A stretch of DNA of 64,000 nt from Haliscomenobacter sp033763495 (GCF_033763495.1 NZ_JANRKL010000177.1:1-64000), one strand, 5' to 3'. Shown: positions 17,616 to 26,844, counted from the first letter of the stretch. A program made the numbers and translations. The notes: generated by a model from the letters alone, not told the origin.

Positions 17616-18281
17616 ATGAAAAACATTCTGCTATTTTTCCTTTGTAGTCTTGTAGCGCTTACCGCCGGGTTTGCTCAAAAAAAACAGCAAATAAACTTGT
17701 TAGAGGCACATAAACAAGGAAAGCTCAGTGTCTTTCACCGTCAAATTAACCCCTTGGAAGAGGGCGATAAAAAGGGCGTGCGTGTATCTCAGGAGCGGGA
17801 AGAAGGTCTCGCTTGGTTAAAAGGAATTAAGTTCTCCGAAGGCACCATTGAGTTCGATGTTCGCGGCCAGGACGTTTTTCAACAGAGCTTTGTAGGCGTA
17901 GCCTTTCACGCCCAAAATGACTCTACCTACGATGCCATTTATTTCCGCCCCTTCAACTTTTACGCGAAGGATTCAGTGCGCTACATCCACGCGGTACAAT
18001 ACGTTGCCCATCCCAGCTACCCCTGGAAAAAATTGCGTGACGAGCGCAATGCCCAATTTGAAAAAGCCATTCCCAATGCGCCCAATCCCAATGAATGGTT
18101 TCATGCCAAAGTAGTGGTCAAAGGCAAATCCGTGCAGGTTTTTGTCAACGACCGTAAAGAAGCAGTTCTAACAGTTGAAAAGCTCAGCACGTTCAGCAAA
18201 GGGCAAATTGGTTTGTTTGTTGGCGATGGTTCGGGGGGCGATTTTGCCAATTTGGTTATCCACAAAAACTTCGCGCCATAG
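17616..18281 (+). CDS. exported DUF1080-like (concanavalin-fold) protein
   Basis: A secreted protein of 221 residues with a signal peptide ending near AGFAQ. The body has the pattern of the DUF1080 / 3-keto-disaccharide hydrolase-like lectin fold: EGLAWLKGIKFSEGTIEFDVRGQD, FVGVAFHAQNDSTYDAIYFRPFNF, WFHAKVVVKGKSVQVFVND and GQIGLFVGDGSGGDFANLVI. That fold binds or cleaves sugars, but no catalytic residue can be assigned. It begins 24 bases after the sulfatase terminator, so read-through could still link it to that operon. Confidence 0.75.
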   Translation: MKNILLFFLCSLVALTAGFAQKKQQINLLEAHKQGKLSVFHRQINPLEEGDKKGVRVSQEREEGLAWLKGIKFSEGTIEFDVRGQDVFQQSFVGVAFHAQNDSTYDAIYFRPFNFYAKDSVRYIHAVQYVAHPSYPWKKLRDERNAQFEKAIPNAPNPNEWFHAKVVVKGKSVQVFVNDRKEAVLTVEKLSTFSKGQIGLFVGDGSGGDFANLVIHKNFAP

Positions 18282-18502
18282 CTCGTACTGCTCTGATTTT
18301 CATTGCTGCGTGTAGATAAAATCAAGCCCCGATCCTAACTTGATTCACACAGGTTTCCCCTGCGTTCGCAATGAGTAATGGAGGGCATTTTTTAAAAAAC
18401 AGATAAATTCTATTAATTTTATAGGATTTTAGAAATTTATTATTTTCCTTTGCATTTCAAAACCAAAACACCCGTGATTAACACATTTACACTTTAAATA
18501 CA

Positions 18503-21058
18503 ATGAGCATGAGCACGACAAAAACTTTGCGATTATTGATTCCCCTCTTACTTTGGGCCAATTTCATCTTAGCACAAGATCAGCTGACGGGCAATATTAA
18601 GGCCAAAGACGGCACGCCCTTAGTAGGCGCTACAGTGGTCATCAATGGCACCAACCTTTATACGGTAGCTGACCTCAACGGCGATTTTAAGCTGGAGGTC
18701 AAAAAAGAACTGCCTTTTGTAGTACGCATCAGTTCGGTAGGTTTTATTCCACAAGAACTTGAAGTGACGAGTTTGGCGACCAAATTGGAGATCAAATTGG
18801 TAGACGACAACAACCTGTCGGAAGTAGTGATCTCTTCACGTCGCCGGGATGAGACTGCGCAGGATGTGCCGATTCCAATTTCAGTTATCGGCGGTAAGCT
18901 AGTGGCCGACGCGGGCGCATTCAACGTGAACCGCCTCAAGGAGCTGGTGCCTACGGTGCAACTCTATACTTCCAATCCACGAAACACCACCTTGAACATA
19001 CGCGGTTTGGGTTCTACCTTTGGCCTGACCAACGACGGGATTGACCCCGGGGTAGGGTTTTATGTAGACGGCGTTTATTACGCTCGTCCAGCCGCTACTA
19101 CTCTTGACTTTATCGATATCGAACGCATTGAAGTACTGCGCGGCCCACAAGGTACCCTGTTTGGTAAAAACACCACCGCTGGTGCCTTCAACATCGTCAC
19201 CAATGGGCCTAGCTTCAAACCTGGAGCCATTTTTGAAGTGAGCTATGGCAACTACGGTTACATCCAGGCTAAAACTTCAATTACCGGGCCAATTGGTAAA
19301 AAATTTGCGGGACGCCTCTCCTTCTCCGGTACCCAGCGCGATGGGTTGATTTACAATACCCGTACCGAAAAGTACATCAATGATATGAACAACCTGGGTT
19401 TGCGCGGACAACTGCTCTACAACGTAAGTGACAAGGTAAAAATCAATTTTACGGGGGATGTATCCAGCCAAAACCCGGATGGATTTGCTCAGGTTGTGGC
19501 TGGTGTAGTGACGACTAAGCGTGCCGCATACCGCCAGTTCAGACAAATCATTGCTGACCTTGACTATAAATTGCCTTCTGAAAATCCTTTTGACCGTGTT
19601 GTTGACCACGATTCGCCTTGGCGTTCTGGTAATGAACTGGGTGGGTTTTCGGTTAATTTAGATGCAAAAATTGGCAAAGGTACCCTGACTTCCACTTCGG
19701 CTTGGCGCTACTGGAACTGGGATCCTTCCAACGACCGCGACTTTACAGGTTTACCTGTCTTGTCTAAATCTGCTGCGACTTCCCGGCATACGCAGTTGAC
19801 TCAGGAAATCCGGTATGCAGGTGACATTTCCTCCAAGTTGAGCGGCGTAATTGGGGCCTTTTACATTAGCCAAGACCTGAATACCGACCCCGTACATACC
19901 GAAGAGTCTGGCGCTGCTCAATGGCGTTTTTCACAAAGCTCGACCAGCGCACTATGGAAAACTCCCGGGCTCTTGGATGGTTATGGCATCAAGACCACCT
20001 CACGTTTGCAAACCGTAGGAGCGGCAGTATTTGGTCAATTGGATTGGGCCATTACCGAAAAACTGCACGTATTGCCTGGCCTACGCTTCAACTACGACAC
20101 CAAAGATGTGGACTACGACCGCAAAACGTATGGCGGCTTGCAAACTACCGACGCCGCGCTGTTGGCCATTAAGCGTGGTGTATACAGTGATCAAGCTTTC
20201 AAAGCAAATGTAGAAGAAAACAACTTATCTGGTCAATTGACCCTGGCGTATAAACCTTCAAAGCGCTTCAACTCTTTCGCTACCTATTCCACCAGCTTCA
20301 AACCTGTGGGTGTGAACCTCGGTGGTTTGCCTACTGCGAATGGTGCCGTATTGATTGATCTGGCCCGCGTCAAGCCTGAGTACGTTACCCACTGGGAGAT
20401 CGGCATCAAAACTTCGCCAACTGAAAACTCTACCTTGAATATCGTATACCACAACACCGATATCGATGATTACCAAACGAACGTACAAACTGCCGAAGTG
20501 GGTGTAAACCGTGGTTACCTGGCCAATGCTGAAAAAGTACGGGTAACAGGTTTAGAGATTGATGGCAACATCCGACTTAGCAAAGCATTTTACGTCTATG
20601 GTGCAGTAGCCTACACCGATGGCAAGTACGTTTCTTTCAAAAACGCTCCTGTACCACTTGAAGAAACGGGTGGTGCCAATGCCTTCAAGGACATTTCAGG
20701 GGGCCGCTTGCCGGGGATTTCCAAATGGGCAGGTTCATTGGGTGGCGAGTTGAACTTCGATGGTAAATTGATCAACGAAGAAGGGAAGTTTTTCCTGGCC
20801 ATTGATTCTTATTACCGCTCCGAGTTTTCCTCCAGTCCTTCCCCTTCCCAATTCCTGAACATTGAGGGCTATACCCTGATCAATGGCCGGATAGGTTTCC
20901 GGGCCAATGATGGCTTATCTCTTTTTGTATGGGCTCGCAACCTGTTGAATAAGGATTATTTCGAGCAATTGTTGCCCGCCGCAGGAAATGCTGGTCACTA
21001 CGCGGGCGTATTGGGTGATCCAAGAACCTATGGGGTGACTTTGCGCTATACCTTGTAA
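18503..21058 (+). CDS. TonB-dependent receptor with carboxypeptidase-regulatory N-terminus
   Basis: An outer-membrane receptor of 851 residues. Signal peptide to about residue 25 (ANFILAQ), then a carboxypeptidase-regulatory-like domain (about 28-110), a TonB-box/plug start EVVISSRRRDETAQDVPIPIS, and plug segments GVGFYVDGVYYARPAATTLDFIDIERIEVLRGPQGTLFGKNTTAGAFNI in order. The barrel ends GVTLRYTL. The plug and barrel look like receptors common in sphingomonads and other proteobacteria, with a Bacteroidota-style domain added in front. There is no SusD partner. Its place between sulfatases and a sulfite-exporter-like permease suggests a small sulfur compound or sulfate ester as ligand, which is inference. 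Confidence 0.9.
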   Translation: MSMSTTKTLRLLIPLLLWANFILAQDQLTGNIKAKDGTPLVGATVVINGTNLYTVADLNGDFKLEVKKELPFVVRISSVGFIPQELEVTSLATKLEIKLVDDNNLSEVVISSRRRDETAQDVPIPISVIGGKLVADAGAFNVNRLKELVPTVQLYTSNPRNTTLNIRGLGSTFGLTNDGIDPGVGFYVDGVYYARPAATTLDFIDIERIEVLRGPQGTLFGKNTTAGAFNIVTNGPSFKPGAIFEVSYGNYGYIQAKTSITGPIGKKFAGRLSFSGTQRDGLIYNTRTEKYINDMNNLGLRGQLLYNVSDKVKINFTGDVSSQNPDGFAQVVAGVVTTKRAAYRQFRQIIADLDYKLPSENPFDRVVDHDSPWRSGNELGGFSVNLDAKIGKGTLTSTSAWRYWNWDPSNDRDFTGLPVLSKSAATSRHTQLTQEIRYAGDISSKLSGVIGAFYISQDLNTDPVHTEESGAAQWRFSQSSTSALWKTPGLLDGYGIKTTSRLQTVGAAVFGQLDWAITEKLHVLPGLRFNYDTKDVDYDRKTYGGLQTTDAALLAIKRGVYSDQAFKANVEENNLSGQLTLAYKPSKRFNSFATYSTSFKPVGVNLGGLPTANGAVLIDLARVKPEYVTHWEIGIKTSPTENSTLNIVYHNTDIDDYQTNVQTAEVGVNRGYLANAEKVRVTGLEIDGNIRLSKAFYVYGAVAYTDGKYVSFKNAPVPLEETGGANAFKDISGGRLPGISKWAGSLGGELNFDGKLINEEGKFFLAIDSYYRSEFSSSPSPSQFLNIEGYTLINGRIGFRANDGLSLFVWARNLLNKDYFEQLLPAAGNAGHYAGVLGDPRTYGVTLRYTL

Positions 21059-21071
21059 TTGTTGAAAAAGT

Positions 21072-21124
21072 GAATAATCAAGGGATCAAAGGAATAAACC
21101 CCTTTGGTCCCTTGATTATTTTAT
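21072..21124 (+). terminator. intrinsic terminator after the 18.5-kb receptor
   Basis: Long arms AATAATCAAGGGATCAAAGG and CCTTTGGTCCCTTGATTATT pair with only minor mismatch and are followed by TT. This closes the receptor transcript. Confidence 0.8.
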
Positions 21125-21182
21125 GCGAAATCAATGGATGAATGCGCTGGTGTTGATTCAAAAAATGAGGGCTACTCCCCTA

Positions 21183-21213
21183 TTTGCACAAGTAGCAATT
21201 TTTTTTATCTTTG
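21183..21213 (+). promoter_or_regulatory. upstream promoter of the TauE/SafE-like gene
   Basis: TTTG at 21183-21186 and TATCTTTG at 21206-21213, separated by 19 bases, form a textbook Bacteroidota promoter. It would give a leader of about 120 bases before the permease start and lies upstream of the second, motif-containing promoter. Confidence 0.6.
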
Positions 21214-21291
21214 AAAAAAAATTACGGCCTAACTTATTCTTTCTGAGTCATTAAAGGTTCAATTCAGTGGGGTTGAATATTTTTTCACCTT

Positions 21292-21327
21292 AAACCCTAC
21301 TAAGTTGATGAAGTTTTTATAAATTTG
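21292..21327 (+). promoter_or_regulatory. promoter with shared 19-base motif, TauE/SafE-like gene
   Basis: AAACCCTACTAAGTTGATG (21292-21310) is followed after 7 bases by TATAAATTTG, which contains a perfect -7 element TAAATTTG (21320-21327). The same motif, one base different and at identical spacing, precedes the receptor gene at 22381. The motif takes the place of the usual -33 TTG at its normal distance, as an activator site would. Confidence 0.65.
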
Positions 21328-21340
21328 CCCAGCCAAACCA

Positions 21341-22249
21341 ATGCCTATGAACACAACCACGCTTTATACACAATCACAAAATATGCTCGAAAAACTTACA
21401 CTAAAGCACATCTCTGTTGTCATTTTATCCTTGAAAATAGCCATGGCAGCCTGGCTGATTTGGGGAGTATGGCAACATGCCTCCGGAAAAGGGTTCGTCC
21501 AACTGGATTGGTCTTTCCTGGGATACATGTTAGCGGGGTTTGTTGCTCAATTGATTGATGGTGCGTTGGGCATGGCTTATGGGGTGAGCTGTACGACCTT
21601 GCTGCTCAACCTGGGAATTTCTCCAGCCATTGCAACTGCCAGTGTACACACTGCAGAAGTATTCACAACGGGGGCTTCCGGACTTTCTCACTTGTACTTG
21701 GGCAATGTTGACAAAAAATTGTTTCTACGCTTGATTTTGCCAGGAGTAATTGGGTCGATGGTAGGTGCCTACCTGATCTCTGAAGTCTTCGATGGCAAGG
21801 TTATCAAACCCTACATTGCTGCCTATTTGCTCATTTTGGGGCTGATCATTTTGATGAAAAGTTTCCGCAGCCGTAAACCCATTGAGAAGGTACGCTACGT
21901 ATCGGCTCTGGGGCTGAGTGGTGGTTTTTTAGACGCCGTTGGAGGTGGAGGCTGGGGGCCTATTGTGACTTCCAACATTGTCAATCAAGGCAATGATCCT
22001 CGCGAAACGGTAGGGACAGTGAATACGGCTGAATTCTTCGTCGCTTTTTTCAGTACGGGTGTTTTCCTCTTCTTTGTAGGGGTAGACAGCTGGCAGGTAG
22101 TGGCAGGTTTAATTGCTGGCGGGTTATTAGCAGCACCATTTGGTGCCTGGCTGGTCAGCAAAATTAGTGCCAAGTCCTTGATGTTTATGGTAGGTTTGAT
22201 CATTATTTTAACCCAGTCTTACACTTTGATTAACTGGTGGTTGAAATAA
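21341..22249 (+). CDS. TauE/SafE family permease (sulfite/organosulfonate exporter type)
   Basis: An inner-membrane protein of 302 residues with about eight hydrophobic segments. The TauE/SafE repeat signature appears twice: GFVAQLIDGALGMAYGVSCTTLLL with ISPAIATASVHTAEVFTTGASG, and GLSGGFLDAVGGGGWGPIVTSNIV with DPRETVGTVNTAEFFVAF. Members export sulfite, sulfoacetate or related C1/C2 sulfur compounds, or act as anion permeases. Here it stands alone between two terminators with its own promoters. Its location among sulfatases and receptors fits sulfite or sulfate handling. The direction of transport and the exact substrate are not visible. Confidence 0.88.
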   Translation: MPMNTTTLYTQSQNMLEKLTLKHISVVILSLKIAMAAWLIWGVWQHASGKGFVQLDWSFLGYMLAGFVAQLIDGALGMAYGVSCTTLLLNLGISPAIATASVHTAEVFTTGASGLSHLYLGNVDKKLFLRLILPGVIGSMVGAYLISEVFDGKVIKPYIAAYLLILGLIILMKSFRSRKPIEKVRYVSALGLSGGFLDAVGGGGWGPIVTSNIVNQGNDPRETVGTVNTAEFFVAFFSTGVFLFFVGVDSWQVVAGLIAGGLLAAPFGAWLVSKISAKSLMFMVGLIIILTQSYTLINWWLK

Positions 22250-22261
22250 GTAGGTCAAAAA

Positions 22262-22291
22262 AAATTCGCTGCTGAGGTAGCGAATTTTTTT
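22262..22291 (+). terminator. intrinsic terminator after the TauE/SafE-like gene
   Basis: Perfect 9-base stem AAATTCGCT/AGCGAATTT with an 8-base loop and a T run. The shared promoter motif of the next gene begins 7 bases further on. Confidence 0.88.
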
Positions 22292-22297
22292 GAGAAA

Positions 22298-22331
22298 AAA
22301 CCCTACTAAGTCGATGTAATATTTATATTTT
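22298..22331 (+). promoter_or_regulatory. promoter with shared 19-base motif, receptor operon
   Basis: AAACCCTACTAAGTCGATG (22298-22316) is followed after 7 bases by TATATTTTTA, which includes a 7-of-8 match to TAnnTTTG at 22324-22331. It is the partner of the motif at 21292 and has the same 26-base distance from motif start to the TATA. I could not find a third copy in the window. Confidence 0.65.
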
Positions 22332-22380
22332 TAATCAAATACTCGATTAGGTTTTGGCCTAAATCCAAACCAAACAACAC

Positions 22381-25245
22381 ATGAAGCAGGTATCTCTATT
22401 CATCATCTTTTTAGGGATTTTGATATCCCCATACTGGGCCAGCGCCCAGAACAACTTGGTAGAGATCAGTGGCCAAGTCAAAGACGGGACTAGCAGGGCT
22501 CCTTTGGCCAACGCCACCGTGTACATTCGTGAACATGATGCCGGAGCAGTGACGGACAGTACTGGAACTTTTGTGATCAAAAGTTACCTACGATTTCCTT
22601 TCACCCTGGAAATTACCTTTGTGGGCTACGAAAAACAGGTTTTTACCGTAGAGAACGAACGTGCAAAACTCCAATTCCAATTGCAACCCCTGGTGGTCAT
22701 GTCGAATGAGATGGTCGTTACTGCCTCACGGGTGGAAGAGCGCCTGTTCAAATCGCCCGTAGCCATTGAAAAACTGGACATTCGGGCCATTCGGGAAACG
22801 CCCGCCGCATCCTATTACGATGCCTTGGAAAACGTAAAGGGGGTGCAACTCACTACTTCGAGCTTGACCTTTAAAGTGCCCAATACCCGGGGCTTCAACA
22901 ACCCCAACAACTTCCGCTTCATGCAATTGGTGGACGGAGTGGATGTACAGGCCGCTACCCTCGGGGTGCCCCTTGGCAATACGATTGGCCCCTCAGAACT
23001 GGATATTGCTTCAGTTGAAATCACTCCTGGCTCGGCTTCGGCATTGTATGGGATCAACTCCATCAATGGCCTGGCCCATTTGCGCAGCAAAAATCCATTT
23101 TTAACCCAGGGCCTGAGTTTTTACCAGCGCGTTGGCGTGAATCATGTTGACAACATTGACCACGACGCTGCATTGATGACTGAAACCGCCTTGCGCTTTG
23201 CCAAGGTTTTAGATAAAAATGAAAAACTGGCCGTAAAGCTGAATGTCAGCTACTTCCAGGGCATTGACTGGGTTTCCTCAGCTGCCGTGGATCAAAATGC
23301 CAGCAATAAAGCCTCGGCCAATCCTGCTTTTCCAGAGCTGGGTACTGGCGAAACCAACCCCGCCTACGATGCCTGGAACCGCTACGGCGATGAGCGCAAC
23401 AATAATGTAGCTGTAGCCGTCAACTACCTGGGCAAACGCCAAACTTTCAACGTGCGCCGTACTGGCTATTGGGAAAAAGACCTGACCGAACCCCAGGTAA
23501 GCAACCTGAAATTTTCGGGTGGCCTGTTTTATCGCCCCTTCAAAGATTGGGAGTTGAGCTACAACTACCGTTACGGAAGTATGGATGGCACCTTCCAGCG
23601 CGGCAACAAAATCAGGCTCAATAACGCGGTGGTGCAAAACCATTCGCTTGAACTCAAGAACAAGCGGCTGACTGCCCGGGTGTATTTCACCGATGAAAAT
23701 ACCGGAGAGTCTTATAACCTCAAACCTCTGGTGGACAATTTTGAATTGACGACCAAAACCAATAAAGATTGGAGTGCCTTGTATCAAACTACCTTACAAA
23801 GTGGCATTGACCAAGGTAAATCCCTGACGGAGGCTCACCTCGCGGCCCGTGCTCGTGCCGACCAAGGCCGCCCCGAACCAGGCACTCAGGCATTCCAGGA
23901 CTTGAAAAACAAGATCATCAGCATCAACAACTGGGATCATGCTTCCTTGATCGCTGGCGCCCCTCTCACGGGTGGAGCAGCCCTGTGGCAACGCAGCCAC
24001 TTGTACCACGGCGAACTGCAATACGATGCTTCGCACTGGCTTAAGGAAAAAGTAAACTTGCTGCTGGGTACGGATTTACGGGTTAATGAGGTGATTCCCG
24101 ATGGTAACAACTTTGTTGATTTTAGCCGTCCGATTGAAGAGCGGGCGCTGCCAGGTGGCGACAAGGTGCGTTATTCCAAGTTGGGTGCTTTTGCCCAGGC
24201 TACCAAGTTGTTGTTTGAGGAAAAATTAAAACTGGTTGCCTCGATTCGGTATGACCACAACTACGATTTCCCCGGGCGTTGGAACCCACGGGTAGCCGCC
24301 GTTTTTTCTCCCAATGAAAAATGGAACTACCGCATCTCCTACCAGTCGGGCGTACGTTTCCCGGCTTTGTTTGAGGCCCTTTCTTACGTGAACAATGGCA
24401 ACGTACGACGGGTAGGTGGTTTGGCCAAAGTGAATGAGGGCTTGGGCTTCCTGGAAAACTCCTACACCCTCAACTCGCTGGATCTTTTCACTGCAGCGGT
24501 CAACAAAGATGTAGCGGCAGGGAGTAACCGCAACGATGCCGGCCTCAAAAACCGCAACTTGCTGGTCGTTGCCAACTTGCCACAATTGGAGCCGGAAGCA
24601 GTACAGGCCTGGGATGCCGGGATAAAAAGTGTCTTGTTTGACAACAAAGTGGTACTCGACTGGGATTTTTACTACAATAGCTACCGCGGCTTTCTGGGGC
24701 AGGTAGAAGTCGCTGTGCCGTTGGATGGAAAAGTGAATACTGATGCCGCAGTGTTGAATATGTTGGATCGCAACAAACAGGTGCGCTACCGCGTATTTAC
24801 CAATGCCACGAATACTTACTACAACTATGGTTCGGCATTGCGTTTGAGCTATAACTTTTACAAGAAGTATTCGCTCTCCGGCAACCTGAACTACAATGAC
24901 CTACAGACCAAAAACAACAACGACATTTTCATCACCGGGTTTAACACCCCCACCTGGTCGGGCAATATCCAGTTTGGCAACCGGGAAGTGTTGCCCAATT
25001 TTGGCTTCAACCTGGTGTGGAAATGGCAGGATACTTTCCTGTGGCAAACACCTTTGGCGGAAGGGGTAGTTTCTTCTTTCTCTACCGTGGATGCACAAGT
25101 CTCGCTACAAGTGCCAAAATGGAATGCTTCCTTTAAATTGGGGGGCACCAACCTGGCGAACCAACGTTACATCCAGTATGCTGCCGGGCCAACCATTGGT
25201 GCCCTGTACTACCTGAGTGCGACCTGGGATATCTGGAAGAAATAA
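22381..25245 (+). CDS. TonB-dependent receptor, paralogue of the modA-linked receptor
   Basis: An outer-membrane receptor of 954 residues: signal peptide ending near WASAQ, carboxypeptidase-regulatory-like domain (about 28-110), then ASRVEERLFKSPVAIEKLD and a plug that matches the receptor at 3441-6191 closely. Shared stretches include YDALENVKGVQLTTSSLTFKVPNTRGF in pieces, FMQLVDGVD and SALYGINSINGL. No SusD partner follows; the DUF2490 gene starts 29 bases downstream. As its paralogue sits with molybdate genes and this one beside a sulfite-exporter-like permease under a shared promoter motif, an oxyanion or sulfonate ligand is a reasonable guess. Only the family is certain. Confidence 0.9.
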   Translation: MKQVSLFIIFLGILISPYWASAQNNLVEISGQVKDGTSRAPLANATVYIREHDAGAVTDSTGTFVIKSYLRFPFTLEITFVGYEKQVFTVENERAKLQFQLQPLVVMSNEMVVTASRVEERLFKSPVAIEKLDIRAIRETPAASYYDALENVKGVQLTTSSLTFKVPNTRGFNNPNNFRFMQLVDGVDVQAATLGVPLGNTIGPSELDIASVEITPGSASALYGINSINGLAHLRSKNPFLTQGLSFYQRVGVNHVDNIDHDAALMTETALRFAKVLDKNEKLAVKLNVSYFQGIDWVSSAAVDQNASNKASANPAFPELGTGETNPAYDAWNRYGDERNNNVAVAVNYLGKRQTFNVRRTGYWEKDLTEPQVSNLKFSGGLFYRPFKDWELSYNYRYGSMDGTFQRGNKIRLNNAVVQNHSLELKNKRLTARVYFTDENTGESYNLKPLVDNFELTTKTNKDWSALYQTTLQSGIDQGKSLTEAHLAARARADQGRPEPGTQAFQDLKNKIISINNWDHASLIAGAPLTGGAALWQRSHLYHGELQYDASHWLKEKVNLLLGTDLRVNEVIPDGNNFVDFSRPIEERALPGGDKVRYSKLGAFAQATKLLFEEKLKLVASIRYDHNYDFPGRWNPRVAAVFSPNEKWNYRISYQSGVRFPALFEALSYVNNGNVRRVGGLAKVNEGLGFLENSYTLNSLDLFTAAVNKDVAAGSNRNDAGLKNRNLLVVANLPQLEPEAVQAWDAGIKSVLFDNKVVLDWDFYYNSYRGFLGQVEVAVPLDGKVNTDAAVLNMLDRNKQVRYRVFTNATNTYYNYGSALRLSYNFYKKYSLSGNLNYNDLQTKNNNDIFITGFNTPTWSGNIQFGNREVLPNFGFNLVWKWQDTFLWQTPLAEGVVSSFSTVDAQVSLQVPKWNASFKLGGTNLANQRYIQYAAGPTIGALYYLSATWDIWKK

Positions 25246-25274
25246 AACTAAGGGTTCGCCAAATCGTACAGGTT

Positions 25275-26069
25275 ATGTCTAGATATACTCGAATCAAAAA
25301 ACTACAATACCTGGTACTAAAAGTAGTGCTAGGCGCTTTGATGCTGACAGGTAGTCCATTGGAGATATTGGCCCAAAAGATCATTACGGAAGACGACCAA
25401 ACCTGGTTGGGGGTATTCAACCAGTATCGTTTTTCAGATCGCTGGGGAGTATGGAATGATGTGCATTTTCGTTTAAAGAATGACTTTGTACAAAAACCGT
25501 CTCAATTTATCATTCGAGTTGGGCCGACTTATTACTTGACGGACGATGTGCGCTTGACAACGGCTTATAACTTCATCAATCATTTTCCAGACGAAGCCCA
25601 CAAGAACATCTCGCAACCCGAGCATCGTTTGATGCAACAGGTGCAATGGTTTACCAAAATCAAACAATCGCGTTTGATGCAGTGGGTACGGCTGGAGGAA
25701 CGTTGGCGGCAAAAGATCAAAAACGATGATGAACTGGCCGAAGGTTTCAATTTTAACTGGCGCATTCGATACAATTTTGCGCTTTTTGTGCCTTTAAGCA
25801 AAAAGGGCTTGGCGCCAGGAGGATTTCAATTTTTGGTCAATGATGAAATCATGGTCAACTTTGGCGAAAACATTGTATACAATTACTTTGATCAGAATCG
25901 ATTGTTCATGGGTTTGGTGTATCAAACCAATAGCCATGCACACGTTCAACTGGGCTATATGAATGTATTTCAGCAACTTGCAGCAGGGAATCGATATCGG
26001 GAGCAACATGCAATTCGTTTATTTTATTTTCATAACTTTGATTTCAGGAAGTCGGAGGAGAAACATTAA
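25275..26069 (+). CDS. DUF2490 outer-membrane beta-barrel protein
   Basis: A 264-residue exported protein with a signal peptide ending near EILAQ. The body has alternating aromatic/polar strands typical of DUF2490 (WLGVFNQYRFSDRWGVWNDVHFRLK, EHRLMQQVQWFTK, RLEERWRQ, NDEIMVNFGENIVYNYFDQNRLFMGL, and a final AIRLFYFHNFDFR). The family is predicted to form a small outer-membrane barrel of unknown role. It is in the same transcript as the preceding receptor, suggesting an accessory part in that uptake system. Confidence 0.8.
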   Translation: MSRYTRIKKLQYLVLKVVLGALMLTGSPLEILAQKIITEDDQTWLGVFNQYRFSDRWGVWNDVHFRLKNDFVQKPSQFIIRVGPTYYLTDDVRLTTAYNFINHFPDEAHKNISQPEHRLMQQVQWFTKIKQSRLMQWVRLEERWRQKIKNDDELAEGFNFNWRIRYNFALFVPLSKKGLAPGGFQFLVNDEIMVNFGENIVYNYFDQNRLFMGLVYQTNSHAHVQLGYMNVFQQLAAGNRYREQHAIRLFYFHNFDFRKSEEKH

Positions 26070-26137
26070 CTGTTTTGCTCAACCGACCTTCCCGGAAACA
26101 TGTTCTTAATCCATACATATACCTAAAAACAGAGAAT

Positions 26138-26779
26138 ATGAGTCTGCGTCTCGGCGACATTGCGCCCAACTTCCAAGCCCAAACAACTGCGGGCGACATT
26201 GATTTTTACGAGTACCTGGGTAGTGGCTGGGGTATCCTTTTTTCACACCCTGCTGATTACACTCCGGTATGTACAACTGAGCTAGGCCGTACTGCTGCAC
26301 TGAGTGACGAATTTGCGAAACGTAACACCAAAGTACTGGCCGTAAGTGTAGATCCGCTGGATAAACACAAAGGCTGGGTCAATGACATCAACGAAACCCA
26401 ACATGTGGATGTACAATTCCCCATCATTGCGGATGAAAACCGCACTGTGGCCAATTTGTACGATATGATTCACCCGAATGCTTCGGAGACCTTCACTGTT
26501 CGTTCCTTATTCATCATCGGGCCGGACAAGAAGGTAAAACTGATGATTACGTACCCTGCATCTACGGGCCGTAATTTCAATGAAGTGCTCCGGGTATTGG
26601 ATTCCCTGCAACTGACTGCCAATTACAGTGTAGCGACTCCTGCAGATTGGAAACATGGTGAAGATGTGATTGTGGTACCTGCGGTATCTACGGAAGCGGC
26701 GATCGAAAAATTCCCGAAAGGGGTGACCATTGTGAAGCCTTATCTGCGCTATACACCACAGCCGGATTTGGAAGACTAG
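26138..26779 (+). CDS. 1-Cys peroxiredoxin (Prx6/AhpC-TSA family)
   Basis: A 213-residue cytoplasmic thiol peroxidase. The start is the ATG at 26138, which gives the normal N-terminus MSLRLGDIAPNFQA. The peroxidatic cysteine is Cys45 in PADYTPVCTTELG. The long C-terminal arm with YPASTGRNFNEVLRVLDSLQLT and TPADWKHGEDVIVVP is typical of the Prx6 group, which lacks a resolving Cys. It removes peroxides. It follows the DUF2490 gene by about 70 bases and may belong to the same operon, fitting oxidative stress linked to sulfite or sulfur metabolism (inference). Confidence 0.92.
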   Translation: MSLRLGDIAPNFQAQTTAGDIDFYEYLGSGWGILFSHPADYTPVCTTELGRTAALSDEFAKRNTKVLAVSVDPLDKHKGWVNDINETQHVDVQFPIIADENRTVANLYDMIHPNASETFTVRSLFIIGPDKKVKLMITYPASTGRNFNEVLRVLDSLQLTANYSVATPADWKHGEDVIVVPAVSTEAAIEKFPKGVTIVKPYLRYTPQPDLED

Positions 26780-26844
26780 AAACAAGTTTTTAATAATCGA
26801 GTATATTTTTCGGAGCGCTCTGTTGAAAAACAGGGCGCTACTTT

